A stretch of DNA of 31,912 nt from an uncultured Collinsella sp. (GCA_900757505.1 CAAEOE010000026.1:1-31912), one strand, 5' to 3'; positions 15,677-23,717 are shown, counted from the first letter of the stretch. Notes: a model not told the origin generated them from the letters alone. Numbers and translations: made by a program.

Positions 15677-17347
15677 ATGTCTCAAGAAACCATCCGCGCG
15701 GCCGAGCGTGCCGCGGGACAGGTGAACACCATGTCGACGTATGATCCGGACTCCGACCAGCTGCATGAGGAATGTGGCATTTTCGGCGTATGGGCGCCCG
15801 ATCGCGACGTGGCTCGACTGACGTACTTTGGCCTGCGTGCGCTGCAGCACCGTGGCCAGGAATCGGCTGGAATCGCCGTGGGTGACGGCGGCACGGTTAT
15901 GGTCCGCAAAGATCTGGGCCTGCTCGACCGCGTGTTCTCCAACGCCGACCTGTCGACGCTCTCCGGCCAGCTGGCCGTGGGTCATGTGCGCTACGGCACT
16001 GCCGGCGCCAAGAGCTGGGAAGCCTCTCAGCCGCACCTCTCTACCATCAATAGCGTCATTATCGCGCTCGCGCACAACGGCACCCTCGTCAACACCGACG
16101 AGCTGCGCCGTCAGCTGATCGAGCTGGGCGTGCCGTTCCTCTCCAATTCGGATTCCGAGGTCGCGACCAAGCTTATCGGCTACTTCACCCAGCGTACGGG
16201 CCACCTGCGCGAGGGTATTCGCAAGACCATGGAGCTCGTGCGCGGCGGCTACGCCATGACGCTCATCAACGAGCAGGCGCTCTACGCATTCCGCGATCCA
16301 CACGGCATTCGCCCGCTCGTGCTGGGCAAGCTGGTGGACGAGGGTCTGGACCAGGCCGATGCCGCAGCCGTTTCGCAGCTGCCGTCGCAGGACGGCGCCG
16401 CGACGGTCGACTCCGCCGTCCGTGTCACGCGCGCCGGCGGCTGGGTCGTTGCTTCCGAGACCTGCGCACTCGACATCGTGGGTGCCGAGTACGTCCGTGA
16501 CGTCCGTCCCGGCGAGATCTTGCGCATCAGCGCCGAGGGTCTGGTATCCGAGCAGGGCGTGCCTGCAGCCGAAGAGCCCGCCAACTGCATCTTTGAGCAG
16601 GTCTACTTTGCCCGCCCCGACTCCATCATGAACGGCAAGAGCGTCTATGCCTGCCGTTACGACATGGGTCGTCAGCTGGCACATGAGGAGCCTGTCGAGG
16701 CCGACCTGGTCATCGGCGTGCCCGACTCCGGCCTGCCGCCTGCGGAGGGGTATTCGCACGAGAGCGGTATTCCCTTTGGCGAGGGCCTTATCAAGAACCG
16801 CTACGTGGGCCGTACGTTTATCGAGCCTACGCAGGAGTTGCGCGCCATGGGCGTGCGTATGAAACTCAACCCGCTGCGCGACAACATCGAGGGCAAGCGC
16901 CTGGTCGTCATCGACGACTCCATCGTGCGCGGCACCACCATGGTGCAGCTCGTCAAGATGCTGCGCAACGCCGGCGCCAAGGAGATTCATATCCGCATCA
17001 ACTCGCCCGAGGTCATCTGGCCGTGCTTCTACGGTATCGATACCGACGTGCAGTCGCAGCTTATCAGCGCCAACAAGACGGTCGACGAGATTTGCGAGTA
17101 TATCGGCGCCGATTCGCTGGCCTTCCTTTCGGTCGAGGGCCTGCTTAAGGTCATGCCCAAGGGCGGTTACTGCGATGCGTGCTTTACCGGCCGCTACCCC
17201 GTGGCGATTCCCGAGAGCTTTGGCCGCGACAAGTTTATGGAGGGCTTTAAGCCCCGCAACCTGGACAAGCCGCTGCACTTTGACGACGACGCCGTGATCG
17301 AGAAATACGACGACCGCAGCTGGGAAGAGGAGCACGGCGAGGCATAA
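15677..17347 (+). CDS. purF: PurF, amidophosphoribosyltransferase
   Basis: This 556-residue enzyme catalyses the first committed step of purine synthesis, making phosphoribosylamine from PRPP and glutamine. The N-terminal nucleophile Cys33 lies in EECGIFGVW after a 32-residue propeptide that must be cleaved. The PRPP loop VVIDDSIVRGTT spans 410-421. Cysteines in PANCIF, VIWPCFYG and GGYCDAC match the 4Fe-4S ligands of the oxygen-sensitive Bacillus-type enzyme, consistent with an anaerobe. GAGGGGA precedes the ATG. The stop codon TAA is also the first three bases of a 43-bp hairpin repeat (17345-17387). Confidence 0.97.
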   Translation: MSQETIRAAERAAGQVNTMSTYDPDSDQLHEECGIFGVWAPDRDVARLTYFGLRALQHRGQESAGIAVGDGGTVMVRKDLGLLDRVFSNADLSTLSGQLAVGHVRYGTAGAKSWEASQPHLSTINSVIIALAHNGTLVNTDELRRQLIELGVPFLSNSDSEVATKLIGYFTQRTGHLREGIRKTMELVRGGYAMTLINEQALYAFRDPHGIRPLVLGKLVDEGLDQADAAAVSQLPSQDGAATVDSAVRVTRAGGWVVASETCALDIVGAEYVRDVRPGEILRISAEGLVSEQGVPAAEEPANCIFEQVYFARPDSIMNGKSVYACRYDMGRQLAHEEPVEADLVIGVPDSGLPPAEGYSHESGIPFGEGLIKNRYVGRTFIEPTQELRAMGVRMKLNPLRDNIEGKRLVVIDDSIVRGTTMVQLVKMLRNAGAKEIHIRINSPEVIWPCFYGIDTDVQSQLISANKTVDEICEYIGADSLAFLSVEGLLKVMPKGGYCDACFTGRYPVAIPESFGRDKFMEGFKPRNLDKPLHFDDDAVIEKYDDRSWEEEHGEA

Positions 17348-17387
17348 AACCTGCCATATGGGGACAGGTTTATTTTGGTAGGTTTTA
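17345..17387 (+). repeat. 43-bp GGGGACAGG hairpin element starting at the purF stop codon
   Basis: Arm TAAAACCTGCCA (17345-17356), 19-base interior TATGGGGACAGGTTTATTT, then arm TGGTAGGTTTTA (17376-17387), with 11 of 12 arm bases complementary. The first three bases are the purF stop codon. A near-identical element with the same geometry begins at the pth stop codon (28546 down to 28504), and a decayed copy lies at 28346-28383. There is no terminator-like T-tract. Confidence 0.8.
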
Positions 17388-17408
17388 CCTGCTGTTTTGT
17401 TGATATGA

Positions 17409-17435
17409 CGGCGCGTGCTGTTATGGCGCGCGCCG
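17409..17435 (+). promoter_or_regulatory. GC-rich hairpin between purF and purM
   Basis: CGGCGCG (17409-17415) pairs with CGCGCCG (17429-17435). No T-tract follows. It may influence purF/purM stoichiometry or RNA processing. Confidence 0.3.
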
Positions 17436-17504
17436 AAATGAACGCAACTATGAGCACCGTTTGGCGCCCGTGCGGCGCCACGGTAGTGGGAGAGGAAGGC
17501 TCAG

Positions 17505-18608
17505 ATGAGCGACAGCAAGCATGTGACGTACGAGGACGCCGGCGTCGACACCGCCGAGGGCGGCCGCGCCGTCGACGCGATTAAGCAGATGGTCAAGGAC
17601 ACTAACCGTTCCGAGGTTATCGGTGGCATCGGTGGCTTTGGCGGCCTGTTCTCGGCCGCTGCGCTCAAGGATATGGAAGACCCGATCCTGATTAGCGGTA
17701 CCGACGGCGTGGGCACCAAGCTCGTGCTCGCCCAGATCATGGACCGTCACGAGACGGTTGGCCAGGACCTGGTCGCTATGTGCGTCAACGATATTCTGGC
17801 TTCGGGCGCCGAGCCGCTGTTCTTCCTGGACTACGTTGCCATCGGTCACATCGAGGCCGAGCACATGGCAAAGATTATCAAGGGTGTGGCCGACGGCTGC
17901 AAGCTCGCGGGCTGCGCGCTCGTGGGCGGTGAGATGGCCGAGCACCCGGGCGTCATGGCTCCCGCCGACTACGACCTTGCCGGATTTACCGTGGGCGTCG
18001 TCGACCGTCCCAAGATGCTCGACCCCGCAAACGTCCGCCCGGGCGATGTGATCCTGGGCCTGCCTTCCACCGGCGTGCACTCCAACGGCTACTCGCTCGT
18101 GCGTAAGGTCATTGGCGTCGACGGCGTTAAGCCGGGCACGCCCGAGGCCGTCGCTAAGGCCGAGGAGCTGAGCCGTCCGCTCGAGGAGCTCGGCGGTGCA
18201 TCGCTGGCAGACGCTCTGTTGGCCCCCACGCGCATCTACGTCAAGCCGATCCTGGAGCTGCTGCGCGGCGGCGCCAACGTGCACGCCATCGCCCACATCA
18301 CTGGCGGCGGTATTACCGAGAACCTCAACCGTGCGCTCGCCGATGACGTCGACGCCGTGGTCACCCGCAACGGTGCCGAGATGGGTTGGGACGTTCCGCC
18401 CGTCATCACCTACGTGTCGCGCCAGGCCGAGCTTGCGCCCAACGAGGCATGCAAGACCTTCAACATGGGCGTCGGCCTGTGTCTGATCGTCGCCCCCGAG
18501 GACGAGGCCGCCGTGACCGAGGCACTGGTCGCGCTGGGCGAGAAGCCGTTCCGCGTGGGCGAGTGCGTCGAGGGTTCCGGTAAGGTCGTGTACTCCGATG
18601 AGCGCTAA
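17505..18608 (+). CDS. purM: PurM, phosphoribosylformylglycinamidine cyclo-ligase (AIR synthetase)
   Basis: This 367-residue ATP-dependent enzyme forms AIR from FGAM. The family landmarks are in order: YEDAGVDTAEGG (9-20), GGIGGFGGLF (40-49), LISGTDGVGTKL (62-73), DLVAMCVNDIL (88-98), ALVGGEMAEHPG, and LGLPSTGVHSNGYSLVR in the C-terminal half. GAGAGGAAGG provides the ribosome-binding site. The last 11 bases overlap the start of purN, indicating translational coupling of the two steps. Confidence 0.97.
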   Translation: MSDSKHVTYEDAGVDTAEGGRAVDAIKQMVKDTNRSEVIGGIGGFGGLFSAAALKDMEDPILISGTDGVGTKLVLAQIMDRHETVGQDLVAMCVNDILASGAEPLFFLDYVAIGHIEAEHMAKIIKGVADGCKLAGCALVGGEMAEHPGVMAPADYDLAGFTVGVVDRPKMLDPANVRPGDVILGLPSTGVHSNGYSLVRKVIGVDGVKPGTPEAVAKAEELSRPLEELGGASLADALLAPTRIYVKPILELLRGGANVHAIAHITGGGITENLNRALADDVDAVVTRNGAEMGWDVPPVITYVSRQAELAPNEACKTFNMGVGLCLIVAPEDEAAVTEALVALGEKPFRVGECVEGSGKVVYSDER

Positions 18609-19299
18609 CGAGCAGATGGCTGCTGCCGAGGGCCTGGACTTTGTGCCCTATACCCGTCCGACTGGCACCGATACGGCTGAGCCGCTCAAGATCGGTGTGC
18701 TCATCAGCGGTTCGGGTACCAACTTGCAAGCGCTGATCGATCTGATTGCCGCCGGCAAGCTCAACGCTTCTATTGAGCTTGTGGTGTCGAGCCGTCCTTC
18801 GGCCAAGGGTCTGCAACGTGCAGAGCGTGCGGGCATCCAGACGCTTACGCTGTCCAAGGATGTCTATGCCGACCCCATCGCCGCCGACGAGATCATCGCG
18901 CACGAGCTGCTCGAGCGCGGCTGCGAGTATGTGGTCATGGCCGGCTACATGCGCATGGTGCATACACCGCTGCTGGCGGCGTTCCCCAACCGTGTGGTCA
19001 ACCTGCACCCGGCCCTGCTGCCGAGCTTTACCGGTGCCCACGCGATTGACGATGCGTTTGCCCGCGGCGTCAAGGTGACCGGCGTGACCGTGCACTTTGC
19101 CAACGAGATCTACGACAACGGCCCCATCATCGCCCAGCGTGCGCTGGCTGTTGAGGAGGGCTGGGACGTCGACACGCTCGAGAAGCACATCCACGCGATT
19201 GAGCACGTGCTGTATCCCGAGGTCGTGCAGATGCTCGCCGATGGCCGCGTCCACGTGCTGGAGAACGGCAAGGTCGCAATTGATGCGCCCCGCGGCTAG
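18598..19299 (+). CDS. purN: PurN, phosphoribosylglycinamide formyltransferase
   Basis: This 233-residue enzyme transfers a formyl group from 10-formyl-THF to GAR. The glycine-rich ISGSGTNLQA (36-45), MAGYMRM and NLHPALLPSFTGAHA are diagnostic. The catalytic triad equivalents are Asn135, His137 and Asp173. About 30 residues of extra N-terminus precede the first strand compared with E. coli PurN. The start at 18598 overlaps purM by 11 bases; later in-frame starts exist, but the overlap suggests coupling. A terminator follows at 19332. Confidence 0.95.
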   Translation: MSANEQMAAAEGLDFVPYTRPTGTDTAEPLKIGVLISGSGTNLQALIDLIAAGKLNASIELVVSSRPSAKGLQRAERAGIQTLTLSKDVYADPIAADEIIAHELLERGCEYVVMAGYMRMVHTPLLAAFPNRVVNLHPALLPSFTGAHAIDDAFARGVKVTGVTVHFANEIYDNGPIIAQRALAVEEGWDVDTLEKHIHAIEHVLYPEVVQMLADGRVHVLENGKVAIDAPRG

Positions 19300-19331
19300 C
19301 GGTGCACAGTGCAATTTAGTTGAGTGGTTAG

Positions 19332-19374
19332 GGTGGTCATTGGCGCCAAGGCGCGTGTGGCCACCTTTTGTTTT
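19332..19374 (+). terminator. Rho-independent terminator after purN
   Basis: GGTGGTCA (19332-19339) pairs with TGGCCACC (19358-19365), with one G-U pair, followed by TTTTGTTTT. It ends the purF-purM-purN transcript. Confidence 0.75.
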
Positions 19375-19377
19375 GGG

Positions 19378-19406
19378 TAGTCATCGGGGACGTTCTTGAA
19401 TGACTA
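19378..19406 (+). repeat. GGGAC-core hairpin (GGGGACGTTC type), purN-PTS IIA gap
   Basis: Arm TAGTCAT (19378-19384), core CGGGGACGTTCTTGA, arm ATGACTA (19400-19406), perfectly complementary. It has the same plan as the GGGGACAGG elements but the second core type, also seen near 15438-15478. It lies 18 bases before the next start codon. Confidence 0.6.
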
Positions 19407-19424
19407 GGTGAGAGAGGTGAGCGC

Positions 19425-19889
19425 ATGGCGGATAACGAAGCGCTGTTTGCGCCTGAGCTGGTGTTTTTTGATTGGGAGTGTGCGACGCCGGATGAGGTGT
19501 TCGCGCGGCTTGAGGGCGCGCTTGTACCGCGTGGCTACATTGCCGACGGTTGGTTCGACGCCGTTCGCACGCGCGAGGATGCCTATCCCACGGGTCTTGC
19601 CATGCCGGCGGCAAACATTGCCATTCCGCATACCGATCCGGGGTTTGTGGCCAAGCCCTATATCGCGGTGGTGAAGCCCGCCGCGCCCGTGACATTTAAC
19701 GCTATGGCTGGCATGGGCGCTCCGGTGCCGGCGCAGATCGTCATCAATCTGGGCATCGCCGAGCCGGGCGGCCAGGTCGAGGCCCTGCAGGCGCTCATGA
19801 ACATCTTTATGGACGCCGATGCCGCAGCCGACGTGCTCGGCCAGACCACGTCCCAGGGCATGGTCGACGCCATCCGCCGTCACTTCTAA
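19425..19889 (+). CDS. Orphan PTS IIA, fructose/galactitol (EIIA-Fru/GatA) type
   Basis: This 154-residue phosphocarrier domain is recognised by 'YPTGLAMPAANIAIPHTDPGFV', with the phosphorylatable His69 in IPHTD. The length fits a single EIIA-Fru/Mtl domain. No IIB or IIC component of that class is adjacent, so it either serves a remote PTS or has a regulatory role. It starts after GAGAGAGG. The gap to the previous terminator holds a GGGAC hairpin, and another repeat follows its stop codon. Confidence 0.88.
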   Translation: MADNEALFAPELVFFDWECATPDEVFARLEGALVPRGYIADGWFDAVRTREDAYPTGLAMPAANIAIPHTDPGFVAKPYIAVVKPAAPVTFNAMAGMGAPVPAQIVINLGIAEPGGQVEALQALMNIFMDADAAADVLGQTTSQGMVDAIRRHF

Positions 19890-19905
19890 GGTGCCGGCTG
19901 CCAGA

Positions 19906-19957
19906 GCTGTCCCCTTTGCACCAAAATGGTGCAGATTAACCTGTCCCCAATGCACCA
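19906..19957 (-). repeat. Double GGGGACAG element with three interchangeable arms
   Basis: Read on the minus strand, arm TGGTGCA, core TTGGGGACAGGTTAATC and arm TGCACCA form one unit (19957-19927). A second TGGTGCA plus AAAGGGGACAGC follows (19923-19906). The middle arm (19927-19933) can pair either with 19951-19957 or with 19917-19923, so two hairpins are mutually exclusive. The element fills the gap between the IIA gene and the parvulin gene. Confidence 0.65.
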
Positions 19958-20024
19958 AGCGTGCCGCGGGGGCTGCGTTGTGACACAATGGCGTTTGTTC
20001 GATTCGTTATGCGAAAGGCCAACT

Positions 20025-21245
20025 ATGGCAAATAAGAAAAAGAACCCCGCACCCGAGCCGACGCCCGAGCAGCAGGCTCGCGCCGCCTCCAGCTCTCGCA
20101 AGAAGCAGCGCAAGACCCGCGTGTCCAAGACCGTCAAGATCGTTCTGGTGGTCATCGGCGTGCTGGCAATGCTGCTTTCCGTCTCGGCCATGGCGTGCTC
20201 CGGCCTGATGTCGCAGGCAGAGGACACCTCGGGCTACAAGCTTACCGGCGGTGTAGCTGCCACTATCAACGGCACCAACCTCACCGAGGACACCGTGACC
20301 AAGCAGATCATGAGCATGCGCACGTCCTACGGCTACACCAATGACAAGGACTGGGCGCAGTACCTGGTCGACAACGACCTCACGCCCAAGAAGTACCGCA
20401 AGCAACTCATCGACTCCTACACGCAGCAGATTCTGCTTCAACAGGCACAGAAGGAGAACGGCGTGACGGTGTCGGACGAGGAGGTCGAGAAGGCTTGGAA
20501 GGACGCATGCAAGAGCGCGGGCGGTGCCAAGGCCTTTAAGAAGACCCTCAAGACCTACGGCTATACCGAGGATACCTACAAGGATTCGCTCAAGGAGAGT
20601 CTGGCGCAGCAGAAACTCAAGGATGCCGTCGCGCCCACGAGCAAGCCCAAGGACAGCGAGATCGTCGATTACATCAACGAAAACCTGTCCAGCTACAACG
20701 ACGCCCGCCGCTCGTCGAACATCCTGATCAAGGTTGATTCCGACGCTTCCGACGAGAACAAGGCTGCCGCCAAGGCCAAGGCGCAGGAGTGCCTGGACAA
20801 GATCAACTCCGGTGAGCTGAGCTTTGAGGACGCCGTTGAGCAGTACTCCGAGGACACCGGTTCCAAGGAGAAGAAGGGCGATGTGGGCTGGGATAAGCTC
20901 ACCACCTTTGTCGACAGCTACCAGACGGCGCTCGAGGGGCTCAACAAGGGCGACGTGAGCGAAGTCATCGAGTCGACCTATGGCTACCACATCATCAAGT
21001 GCACCGACTACTTCCATGTCGATAATCAGGTTGATGACATCAACCAGGTGCCCAAGGCCATCAAAAAGTACGTCTCCAACGTGGTGAAGACGCAAGCGGC
21101 CAGCACTGCGTACAGCGAGTGGCTGGAGCAGTACAAGAAGGATGCCGACATCACCGTCAACCCCATGCCCAAGGACGCGCCGTACAACGTCAGCCTGAAG
21201 GGCGTCACCAAGAGTTCGACCGACGATTCGTCGACGACTAAGTAA
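20025..21245 (+). CDS. PrsA-like membrane-anchored peptidyl-prolyl isomerase (parvulin)
   Basis: This 406-residue extracytoplasmic foldase has a basic cytoplasmic N-terminus (1-36), one hydrophobic anchor (about 37-59), then a SurA-N-like helical region beginning VAATINGTNLTEDTV. A parvulin domain lies at about 225-328, from SSNILIKVDSD through FEDAVEQYSED, GDVGWDKL and STYGYHIIKCTDYF. A Ser/Thr-rich tail ends the protein. The ATG at 20025 follows GAAAGG. An upstream in-frame ATG at 19926 lies inside the repeat element and is rejected. The anchor contains a Cys (MACSG) but no good lipobox. Likely role: folding of secreted proteins such as the giant glycosidase. Confidence 0.9.
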   Translation: MANKKKNPAPEPTPEQQARAASSSRKKQRKTRVSKTVKIVLVVIGVLAMLLSVSAMACSGLMSQAEDTSGYKLTGGVAATINGTNLTEDTVTKQIMSMRTSYGYTNDKDWAQYLVDNDLTPKKYRKQLIDSYTQQILLQQAQKENGVTVSDEEVEKAWKDACKSAGGAKAFKKTLKTYGYTEDTYKDSLKESLAQQKLKDAVAPTSKPKDSEIVDYINENLSSYNDARRSSNILIKVDSDASDENKAAAKAKAQECLDKINSGELSFEDAVEQYSEDTGSKEKKGDVGWDKLTTFVDSYQTALEGLNKGDVSEVIESTYGYHIIKCTDYFHVDNQVDDINQVPKAIKKYVSNVVKTQAASTAYSEWLEQYKKDADITVNPMPKDAPYNVSLKGVTKSSTDDSSTTK

Positions 21246-21250
21246 TCATG

Positions 21251-21276
21251 GGGCGGTGCCCGCGTGAGTACCGCCC
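21251..21276 (+). promoter_or_regulatory. Hairpin between the parvulin and yqeY genes
   Basis: GGGCGGT (21251-21257) pairs with ACCGCCC (21270-21276) just before the GAGGAGG of the next gene. There is no T-tract, so read-through into the YqeY gene is expected. Confidence 0.35.
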
Positions 21277-21299
21277 ACGCTATTGAGGAGGATATGCAG

Positions 21300-21743
21300 A
21301 TGACCAACGAAGAGCTGCAGAAAGAAATGATCGCGGCCATGAAGGCCAAGGACAAGGTTCGCCTGTCCATCATTCGCCAGGTCAAGGCCGAGGTGAAGAA
21401 TATCGAGGTTAACGAGCGCCGCGATGTGACCGAGGAAGACGTCAACAGCATGATCAAGCGTCTGATTAAGCAGACGAGCGAGACGCTGGAGATGTCCATC
21501 AAGGCCGGCACCGACCAGGAGCGTACCGACAACCTGACCGAGCAGGTCAAGATTCTGGAGAGCCTGCTGCCCGCGCAGGTTTCGGGCGAGGAGCTTGAGG
21601 CCCTGATCGAGCAGGTTATCGCCGAGCTGGGCGCCACGTCCAAGAAGCAGATGGGCCAGGTTATGGGTGCCCTGGGCAAGGCTACCGGCGGCAACTTCGA
21701 TAAGCCGGCCGCGGCAAAGATCGTCGGCGGCAAACTCGCGTAA
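21300..21743 (+). CDS. GatB/YqeY-domain protein
   Basis: This 147-residue helical protein of the YqeY family starts MTNEELQKEMIAAMKAKDK and contains the typical 'RLSIIRQVKAEVKNIEVNERRDVTEEDV' and the C-terminal 'LGATSKKQMGQVMGALGKATGGNFDKPAAAKIV'. The family resembles the tRNA-binding tail domain of GatB, but its cellular role is not established. The ATG at 21300 was preferred because GAGGAGG then lies eight bases upstream; ATG 21294 would leave only two. It is probably co-transcribed with the parvulin gene. Confidence 0.92.
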   Translation: MTNEELQKEMIAAMKAKDKVRLSIIRQVKAEVKNIEVNERRDVTEEDVNSMIKRLIKQTSETLEMSIKAGTDQERTDNLTEQVKILESLLPAQVSGEELEALIEQVIAELGATSKKQMGQVMGALGKATGGNFDKPAAAKIVGGKLA

Positions 21744-21746
21744 TTT

Positions 21747-21774
21747 GTTACGCGGTTTTACCAAACCGCGTAAC
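21747..21774. terminator. Perfect 12-bp hairpin just after yqeY
   Basis: GTTACGCGGTTT (21747-21758) pairs perfectly with AAACCGCGTAAC (21763-21774) around TACC. The hairpin starts three bases after the stop codon. It lacks a following T-tract, so it may act as an RNA 3' stabiliser rather than a full terminator. Confidence 0.5.
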
Positions 21775-21787
21775 GGCTCGACGCTGC

Positions 21788-21886
21788 AAACCCGTACACA
21801 CGGCAATCTGACGTTCAATTTCAAGGGCGCGACCATAAGGTCTGCGCCCTTTCATTTCACGTCACCTTGCTCGCGTGTACGGGTTT
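21788..21886. terminator. Nested inverted repeats (cruciform-like) in the yqeY-ABC gap
   Basis: The outer arms AAACCCGTACAC (21788-21799) and GTGTACGGGTTT (21875-21886) are perfectly complementary. Inside lies AAGGGCGC (21823-21830) with GCGCCCTT (21844-21851), followed by TCATTTC. The inner hairpin may terminate the yqeY transcript; the outer pair is unexplained. The 358-base gap contains no gene and continues with the repeat doublet at 21918-21985. Confidence 0.45.
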
Positions 21887-21917
21887 TCGCAAACTTATGC
21901 TCAACAAGGGTGGTTGC

Positions 21918-21985
21918 ACTCATTGGGGACAGGCTTAAATGAGTGCCCAATGAGCAGGTACTCATTTAAGTCTGTCCCCAATGAG
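21918..21985. repeat. Head-to-head doublet of GGGGACAGG elements (REPIN-like)
   Basis: Unit 1: arm ACTCATT (21918-21924), core GGGGACAGGCTTA, arm AATGAGT (21938-21944). Unit 2 is the inverse: ACTCATT (21960-21966), TAAGTCTGTCCCC, AATGAG (21980-21985). The two units form a 26-bp inverted repeat with one mismatch around a 15-base spacer. Two inverted units in one large hairpin is the architecture of REPIN/BIME elements. Confidence 0.75.
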
Positions 21986-22101
21986 CGCCAACGAGCAGGT
22001 GGAAGGTTGCGGGTTCTTTACGGGAATGTAGTGCGGGCTGCGGAAACGCGGTTCTTTCCGTACAATAGTTCAATTCGTGTAAACGCAGGGAAGGGACATT
22101 C

Positions 22102-22833
22102 ATGGCAGACATGATCGAGATCAAGCATCTCAACAAGTACTTTGGCGACCTGCATGTGCTCAAAGATATCAACCTTACCGTCAAGCGCGGCGAGAAGCTC
22201 GTAATGATCGGGCCCTCCGGTTCGGGTAAGTCGACGCTCATCCGCTGTGTCGATTATCTTGAGGAGCCCACGTCGGGCGAGGTCGTCATCGACGGTACGC
22301 CGCTCACCAAAAAGAATCACCTGGAGATGGCTCGCAAGTATAGTTCCATGGTGTTTCAGCAGTTCAACCTGTATCCCAACATGACGGTGCTCGGCAACCT
22401 GACGCTCGCGCCCATTAAGCTGCAAAAGAAGAGCAAGGAGGAGGCGACCGAGGTCGCCATCGCCGCGCTCAAGCGCGTTGGCATGGCGCATAAGGCCGGC
22501 GAGTATCCGCAGAACCTCTCGGGCGGTCAGCAGCAGCGCATCGCCATCGCTCGTGCCCTGTGCACCAAGCAGCCCATCATCCTGTTTGACGAACCGACCT
22601 CGGCGCTCGACCCCGAGATGGTCCAGGAGGTTCTGGACGTTATGATTGAGCTCGCGCAGGAGGATATCACCATGATCTGCGTGACGCATGAGATGGGCTT
22701 TGCGCGCCAGGTGGCCGACCGCGTCATCTTTATGGAGGACGGCCGCATTCTGGAGGAGGGTACGCCCGAGCACTTCTTCGATAACCCCGAGAACCCGCGC
22801 TGCCGCGAGTTCCTGTCCAAGATTCTGCACTAG
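22102..22833 (+). CDS. Polar amino-acid ABC transporter ATP-binding protein (GlnQ-like)
   Basis: This 243-residue ATPase energises uptake. It has Walker A GPSGSGKST (37-45), Q-loop Gln86 in FQQFNLYPNMTVL, signature LSGGQQQR (139-146), Walker B IILFDEP (159-165) and switch His196. The close match to GlnQ/HisP-type sequences places it in the polar amino-acid class. GGGAAGGGA provides the ribosome-binding site. It is the first of four genes (ATPase, receptor, two permeases) in tight succession. Confidence 0.95.
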   Translation: MADMIEIKHLNKYFGDLHVLKDINLTVKRGEKLVMIGPSGSGKSTLIRCVDYLEEPTSGEVVIDGTPLTKKNHLEMARKYSSMVFQQFNLYPNMTVLGNLTLAPIKLQKKSKEEATEVAIAALKRVGMAHKAGEYPQNLSGGQQQRIAIARALCTKQPIILFDEPTSALDPEMVQEVLDVMIELAQEDITMICVTHEMGFARQVADRVIFMEDGRILEEGTPEHFFDNPENPRCREFLSKILH

Positions 22834-22841
22834 GCGCGGTG

Positions 22842-23717
22842 ATGGACATGACGGATATGACGAGGGCGGCCGTGTCGCGCCGTCACTTTTTGCAGCTGGC
22901 TGGCGCCGGCATGCTTGCGCTGACGGGGACCGCGCTTACCGGTTGCGGCAACTCCACCAGCGGCGAGGACTCCGACAAGGGGTCCAAGCTTGCGGCCATC
23001 AAGTCGCGCGGCCATCTGAATGCCGGCGTTAAGAAGGACGTTCCCGGCTACGGCTATTACGACACCGCCAAGGGCCGCTTTGAGGGCATGGAAGTCGATT
23101 TGTGCTACCAGATCGCCGCTGCCGTCTTTGGCGTGAGCTACAAGGAGGCCCGCGCCCAGGAGCTTGTCGAGTTTACCGACGTGACGCCCAAGACGCGCGG
23201 CCCGCTGATCGATAACGGCCAGCTCGATGTGGTCGCGGCGACCTACACCATCACCGACGAGCGCAAGAAGAGCTGGGATTTCTCGACGCCGTACCGCACC
23301 GACTACGTGGGGCTCATGGTCAAGAAGCGTTCGGGCTTTACCTCGATTGAGGACCTGGACGGCAAGGTCATCGGCGTGAGCCAGGGTGCCACCACGCAGG
23401 GCCTGATCGAGCAGATGATCAAGGACAACGGCTTTAGCTGCAAGCCCGAGTTTAGGGCCTTTAGTGGCTACCCCATCATCAAGAGTTCGCTCGACGCCGG
23501 CAATATCGACGTCTTTGCCATGGACCGCTCCACGCTGGCCGGTTACATGAACGAGACCGTTGAGCTGTTGCAACCCGAGGTCAAGTTTGGCGAGCAGGGC
23601 TACGGCGTGGCGACCAAGAAGGGCTGCGACCTTTCCGCCGTGGTCGATCAGGTGATTTGCGATCGCCTGGCCGATGGCTGGCTCGACCAAGAGGTTAAGA
23701 CCTGGGGTCTTGTATAG
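22842..23717 (+). CDS. Amino-acid ABC transporter substrate-binding lipoprotein with Tat-type signal
   Basis: This is a family 3 periplasmic-binding-type receptor of about 291 residues. The signal carries a twin-arginine motif SRRHFLQ (12-18), a hydrophobic stretch and lipobox LTGC with lipidated Cys35. This suggests Tat export followed by lipid anchoring. The mature domain shows 'GHLNAGVKKDVPGYGYYD', 'FEGMEVDLCYQIAAAVFG' and 'GQLDVVAATYTITDERKKSWDFSTPY', typical of glutamine/glutamate-type receptors. The start is uncertain between GTG 22839 and ATGs at 22842, 22848 and 22857; all keep the Tat motif. It begins eight bases after the ATPase stop. Confidence 0.9.
   Translation: MDMTDMTRAAVSRRHFLQLAGAGMLALTGTALTGCGNSTSGEDSDKGSKLAAIKSRGHLNAGVKKDVPGYGYYDTAKGRFEGMEVDLCYQIAAAVFGVSYKEARAQELVEFTDVTPKTRGPLIDNGQLDVVAATYTITDERKKSWDFSTPYRTDYVGLMVKKRSGFTSIEDLDGKVIGVSQGATTQGLIEQMIKDNGFSCKPEFRAFSGYPIIKSSLDAGNIDVFAMDRSTLAGYMNETVELLQPEVKFGEQGYGVATKKGCDLSAVVDQVICDRLADGWLDQEVKTWGLV

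Noticed and set aside
15584..17335. 583-codon minus-strand open frame opposite purF
   Set aside because: Antisense shadow of an unmistakable PurF; composition rich in His/Ala/Arg/Asp without recognisable motifs.
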